Shown in pieces: positions 59,317 to 64,000 of a stretch of 64,000 nt of DNA. The stretch comes from Dictyophora rubrovolvata (Eukaryota > Basidiomycota > Agaricomycetes > Phallales > Phallaceae). Numbering within the stretch: the first letter of the stretch is position 1; every line of letters starts with the position of its first letter. Both the position numbers and the translations under genes were made by a program. The stretch is from contig CP114124.1 of NCBI GenBank assembly GCA_029959195.1, positions 2,055,102 to 2,119,101 on the forward strand. Reading direction: 5' to 3'. The notes below the pieces were generated by a model, which was not told the origin of the DNA, searched no databases, and worked only from the letters and a program-made list of their open reading frames with translations.

Positions 59317-60804
59317 ATAATACCCCAAACTTCAGAAAGTCATTTGTGAGGTTGTCTGCAGCTTGCCAATTGACTTGTCCATCTCCAGATGCTTTGGACA
59401 AAAGTTCTGTTTTCACCTCATTTCACCACACAGAGAGGAATGTCTGCCATGCGCTATAAGAATTCAGTCGATTATTCCAACATTCCACAAGGCATTTTCC
59501 AAACCCAAGCTGACAGAAATTGACAGCTGTTGTAATGCCGCATCCAGTGATTTTCTATATACATAGTTTGAATACAAATAAAACGGAGAATAAATAATAG
59601 TAGCCTCACATGATCGTAATCGCCACCACATATGAGGGCTACCAGCAAGAGCTCATCATGAGAAAAATGCGAGTCCTCAAGTCTTTGACTCCTGTAAACA
59701 TCGAGAGACTCTATGTATTTTGACCTAGAGTGGCTTTTAACACTCCATAAAACTGTTTGCACTCCAAATAAAAAGCAGTCTACATCATCAGAAAGGATGC
59801 CATCAATTAAACCAGCAGCTGTCAGGGTATGCTAGTATCATCCCCTTATTTTCCTTCATTTATCTTCGGTTCTGGTTTATCTTATTCATTTCCTTATTTC
59901 TCATATTTTATCCCACTCCCTGCATTCCCCCTTCCTTCTATATTCCCTTCTTTCCCTCCAACGGGTGCTGAGCGCCTGTTCCTATCAGAGCCATGGCCTA
60001 GGCCCCAGCTAAAGATCCGGGACCAGTACATATCCGCACCCAGTCCATGAACCAAAGGCCGCATATGGCTTTCACCATTTTTTCATAGTATATAGTTAGT
60101 AGCCCTGGAGGAGGGATCCCTAAGTTTGTTCTCTTAGGATCCCCTCCCTCTAGGTGAGTTAGTATTTTTCCAAAATACATTTTGCTTAAGATCCTCTCCC
60201 TCTAGTCTGAGTGAGTAGCCCTGACAGCAGCATTCAATTGGGATAATGTTGCCTCAGCTTCGCCCGGTGCCTTAAAGTTCAGAGAGATTGCCATTTAGGT
60301 CAGTCAGACTATTGCATATGACAAAGACTACTCACTGTCAGAGATTCAAACCCAAAAGCAGTTATGAGCTTCTGAATATTGCTAAGTTGGCTGTCTCCCA
60401 TTTTTTTGACCATTTTGTCTCTTTTTATTCCTGGGCGGTCCAGACTGTCAAAGACAAACAATGGAGCGACAGGAATAGCAAGCAGCCTTGAGAACAGATC
60501 AACAATTTCTTGGTGAATTAGAGAACTTATTTACCTGTAACAGTGGTGGAAAAACATCTGCAATTCCCCATTTCTTATTTTGCCTGTGATTTTATGAGCA
60601 TAGTAAAACCATAATGAGACATTGATGCCAATTTAATATGTGCGCTGTCTGTTTACATTGGCTAAAAAACCATGTTCCACAGTGAAGTCTAGAAGTGGTT
60701 GCTCTGTCTCTGATTTAGGTAGATACTTGAGAAAGAGTAAATTTTAGGATCAGATAAGCTCTCACCAAAGTCTGACTGGCCTCCCACAAACTGTCAATTC
60801 CCAT
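59317..60804 (-). pseudogene. XPG/GEN1-like nuclease (PIN fold), 5' part
   Basis: XPG/Rad2 nucleases cut flaps, bubbles or Holliday junctions; GEN1-like members are expanded in mushroom fungi. The minus strand starts at 60804 with MGIDSLWEASQTL (XPG-N start), then FTVEHGFLANVNRQRTY and VSLWFYYAHKITGKIRNGEL, LLAIPVAPLFVFDSLDRPGI and FGFESL. XPG-I follows: APGEAEATLSQLNAA, then after the solo LTR GLIDGILSDDVDCFLFGVQT and HDELLLVALICGGDYDH with its acidic metal-binding residues, then FCQLGFGKCLVECW and TNDFLKFGVL up to the Ty3 insertion. At least two in-frame stops (after NRQRTY and after TFLSVW) and two insertions make it a pseudogene. It ran on into 51078-51745. Confidence 0.75.
59820..60226 (+). 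mobile_element. Solo LTR, family A (long form)
   Basis: 407 bases with the 5-bp duplication GCAGC on both sides. It interrupts the XPG-I coding region of the nuclease gene. Confidence 0.85.
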
Positions 60805-61404
60805 TCTCTAATTATATGAGACGAACAGTCAGCAAGCCCAAATGTTGAATGAATGGAGGAAGATACGGACGAAGATACACTTTCTCCTCTCCCCCCCTTT
60901 TCATTCACAGGGGTAAACTGTACCTCCATCTGCTCTTTCTTGGTCAATCTCATGGATGCCGGAAGAAAACACCAACATGCTTCAAAACTTTGAAATTGAA
61001 TTCAGTCACTGGTTGTTCTCTCACTTTATCACTCGCAAAAAAACTGGAGGGAGAGAAAAAAAACATGAATGTAAATTGAGAGCAGGCAGGGGACGGATAA
61101 AAAGTACAGGATTTGGTACCAAACTCAGTGCTTGATTGCAGGTCCCCAGCACAATCATGGCATACTTTCGTCCTTTCTCACTGGGTGTCAATCTGACTTG
61201 CCAACTAATCGGCATGCTGGGATTGGTTCCGGGCAGTGCTTAACAGGTCATCCAATGGGGACAGGTTACATAAGCCGGAGCCTCTCAAGCTGTCCCCACA
61301 GTTGTGATACATAGGGTCAAATTCCCTCTTAGCTTTAAACCAACCCTGATACGGTCTCATTAGATTGGGTTCACAGTGCCTTGTGCACATTTAACAATTA
61401 GGCA
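60805..61404. other. Upstream flank of the XPG-like gene
   Basis: Presumed old promoter region. Short open frames on both strands (for example 61021-61215, minus) match nothing I know. No gene was seen. Confidence 0.4.
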
Positions 61405-62816
61405 TGTTGTCAAGATCCAGATCTACCGATAAACCCGCTGATCTGATATTATTCTGAATTACAACTCCGAAGATTATGAAACTTATGTCACATCAGTTAT
61501 GCTTATGTTTGCTCCGAAATAATCCGTTAAATCCAAGATATCCGAAATAGAATACAATAACTGATTGTATTCCAAATCTGCTCATTCCTGTTTTAGTCTT
61601 ATTGTTTTATTGTAATCCAAATCGCATTTATTGTTAAACCGCTTTTATCAGTGCTGACAAACTAGTACATTCCCATAGTATAAATAACCCCAAATCATGT
61701 ATCTAGTTCCTCAGTTCTGAAATCAAACTAGCACTGGAGACATTGTAGGATTTAGCCATAAAGAAAATCATTAGATAATTATAGTTCAAGGCATTGACTT
61801 TCTATAATTTATGATATTGCAAAATCATATAATGACTAATACTCAGATTAAGGAATTCTGATTTGCTAAATTGTCAATATGCTGCTTTTATTATCTTGAT
61901 CAAATTATCTGACAAATTTTACTTATGTAAGCCTGTGAATAATGTTATACATTCAGTAAAAATATATACAGAGTTAAACATATATTAGTATCAATAATAC
62001 TCAAAAATTATATAGAAACATTTACTTGACCATTTGTGAAAATAGTATTTCATCATAATTTAGATGCCATGGTAAACCTTGATTTCAAGCATGAAGTTAC
62101 TCCTTGTATTATCAAAGTTTTTCCTGGGAAAACACTAATAATACAGTGATTTCAGGAAAATGTTAAGAAAACTCTAATGTCACAAACTGTGACCTCAAGT
62201 TTTAATTATGTATGAACTCAATATTTTCCATGTCATCAAAATCATGATAGAATACTATATTTACAAGGAGTTGAATAAACTTTTTTATATAATTTTCAAA
62301 CATGATCAATATTAATATAAGTTTTACTTTATATGCTGTTTAACTGAATAGAGAAAATTATTATATAATTGAATTAAGATTATTATAGTAGTATACTGAT
62401 AATTTTCCAACTCAGAATCCCCTAGTCTGAGTATTACTCATGAGGTGATTTTGCAATTTTATAAATTATCAATAGCCTATGCCTCCACCCATGATTTCAT
62501 CAAGCTTTTCTTTTTGGCTAAACTCTATAATGTCTCCAGTGTAGTCATCTGACTCGTGGTTATTCTTGTTTGATTCTTTCATCTCTAAAATCTGACCGTT
62601 AAATCTGGACTCACTCCAAACCCTATCCTGAACCTCTGACTGATATATCCGCTATCTGTGGAGTGTTGTGAAGCAAATTGCTGAGCATGTACAAGTGAGT
62701 GGTGCAACATATAAGTTGAAGCCTGCTCAGTATACCGATCGTCTGTGACATTGGTCCCATGAGTCTGCCTGAGCTAACTGAAGTCCGGTATCTTCGGTAA
62801 CCTCAGGAACTTAACA
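61405..62816. mobile_element. Probable old LTR interrupted by a MITE
   Basis: The stretch begins TGTTGTCAAG and near 62700-62730 shares GTGCAACATATAAGTTGAAGC with the family E LTRs, so it is probably a related, older LTR. The CACTA-like MITE at 61732-62541 lies inside it. Its right edge is uncertain (TTAACA at 62816 is one candidate) and no flank duplication was found. Confidence 0.4.
61732..62541 (-). mobile_element. CACTA-like MITE, copy 2
   Basis: 810 bases, inverse of copy 1 at 32456-33291 and similar along its whole length. The terminal repeats start CACTGGAGACATTGTAGGAT. The 3-bp duplication TAG lies on both sides. No coding capacity. Confidence 0.8.
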
Positions 62817-63059
62817 CTTATGATGAATTCTGAGAGCCTGGGTTTGGCACAAACCCCAGAAAGCTCCACTTTATTCTACAAAGGGGGAGCTCGAGTCAGA
62901 GTGTGAAGGGAGTAGAGCCGCCGTCCCACAAGCACTCAATATGATGCAAGTGACACCTGATAAAGAACACAGAACAAGTCCTAGGCATAGAAACAGAGAA
63001 TTAGAACATACCTAAATATATTGTGCAATTTCTTTACTTGAAATTTCATTGGAGCTCAC
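62817..63059. other. Short unique stretch between repeats
   Basis: No gene or repeat was recognised. Confidence 0.35.
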
Positions 63060-63465
63060 TGTCAGGGTACGCTAGTGCCGTCCCCTTATTTACCTACATT
63101 TATCTTCGGTTCTGGTCTATTTTATTTATTTCCATATTTCTCATATTCTATCCCATCTCTTGTGTTTCCCTTTCCTTCCGTATTCCCATTTTCCCTTCAA
63201 CGGGCACTGAGCACCCGTTCTCATCAGAGCCATGGCCTAGGCCCCGGCTAAAAGTCCGGGACCGGTGTGTATCTGCGCCCAGTCCATGAACTGAAAGCTA
63301 CATGTGGCTTTCGCCGTTTTTCATAGTATATAGTTAGTAGCCCTAGAGGAGGGATCCCTAAGTTTGTTCTCTTAGGATCCCCTCCCTCTAGGTGAGTTAG
63401 TATTATTCCTAGAATATATTTTGCTTAGGATCCCCTCCCTCTAGTCTGAGTGAGTAGCCCTGACA
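63060..63465 (+). mobile_element. Solo LTR, family A (long form)
   Basis: 406 bases with the 5-bp duplication CTCAC on both sides. Confidence 0.85.
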
Positions 63466-63555
63466 CTCACTTATAAAATTCTACAATAAACATTCCGTTG
63501 CCTGGCTCGGAGTTTGGCGGTAGGCCGAGTGGAGCCGTGTTTTATTGGCTGCTGG

Positions 63556-64000
63556 TGTCATGATCCAATTCATGACATCACTAGCGATATGGATTTCTTA
63601 TCATATTCCCTTATCGTATCGTACTTAAACATTATCTTATCACGATTGCTTCACAGACGCTACAACCAGAAGTCTTATCAAACTTCATCGCCGTTTTCAC
63701 GAAGTCCTAGACGCTGTCATCCTCCTGGGACTTACAGTAAGCCACGGATAGACCTTTGGTCTATATTCTAGTTCCAAACTGCGCATGAGATCATCTATGA
63801 CAGTTGTAGGTCCTTGTATGTGCTTTCCCTTTGTTCTTGTTGCCTCATGTTTGCCACATGACAAACCGACCCTGCATACACTCATGATACTCATGAAATG
63901 TTATGACATATATACGTTCTCAAGTTCGTTATCTATTTCGAACTGAGATTCAAACCTCTAGCGTACTTGTATATAAAGCCTTCTATACTTCATAGCTAGA
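63556..64000 (+). mobile_element. LTR, family B, cut by window end
   Basis: Matches the first 445 bases of the 861-base family B LTR (TGTCATGATCC..); the rest lies outside the window. Confidence 0.8.

Overview
The window is genomic DNA from a filamentous fungus, most likely a basidiomycete of the class Agaricomycetes. The evidence is many short introns of about 50 bases with GT..AG ends, a DUF6533-type membrane protein, Crypton, Tc1/mariner and Ty3 elements of the kinds common in mushroom genomes, and no bacterial operon features. No tRNA, rRNA or CRISPR array was seen.

The window has two halves. Bases 1-27640 are gene territory almost free of repeats. On the minus strand lie a complete six-exon gene for the splicing factor Rds3/PHF5A (368-985), a DUF6533 multi-span membrane protein (1385-3047), and a tandem pair of I9-type peptidase-inhibitor genes (4254-4814 and 5717-6266) that share a C-terminal extension I do not recognise. 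On the plus strand is a small three-exon gene (9901-10417). It is followed by a very large non-ribosomal peptide synthetase (NRPS) gene (11467-27640) of about 37 exons. Its order is C(partial)-A-T-C-A-T-C-A-T-C-A-T-C: four complete modules ending in a condensation domain, with no thioesterase or reductase. Specificity residues pair modules 2 with 3 and 1 with 4, which suggests an A-B-B-A' tetrapeptide released by the last C domain, probably as a ring.

From about 28369 to the end the window is a transposon graveyard with nested insertions. It holds: eight copies of a 353-407 bp LTR family (here called A), most flanked by 5-bp target duplications; four copies of an 861-bp LTR family (B); LTR family E with a broken Ty3 body; two CACTA-like MITEs; a Crypton tyrosine-recombinase element (about 38100-44975, minus strand) split by a Tc1/mariner element that itself contains a solo LTR; and a nearly whole Ty3 element (51751-59316) with 308-bp LTRs. 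The Ty3 element sits inside a minus-strand XPG/GEN1-like nuclease gene whose halves lie at 59317-60804 and about 51078-51745. A multi-copy family of small proteins that I do not recognise lies at 35494-37562 and 48313-48849.

The most interesting items are the tetramodular NRPS with intron-preserving module duplication, the I9 inhibitor pair with its new tail, the unrecognised small-protein family, and a hairpin in LTR family A whose two arms change together in a relative.
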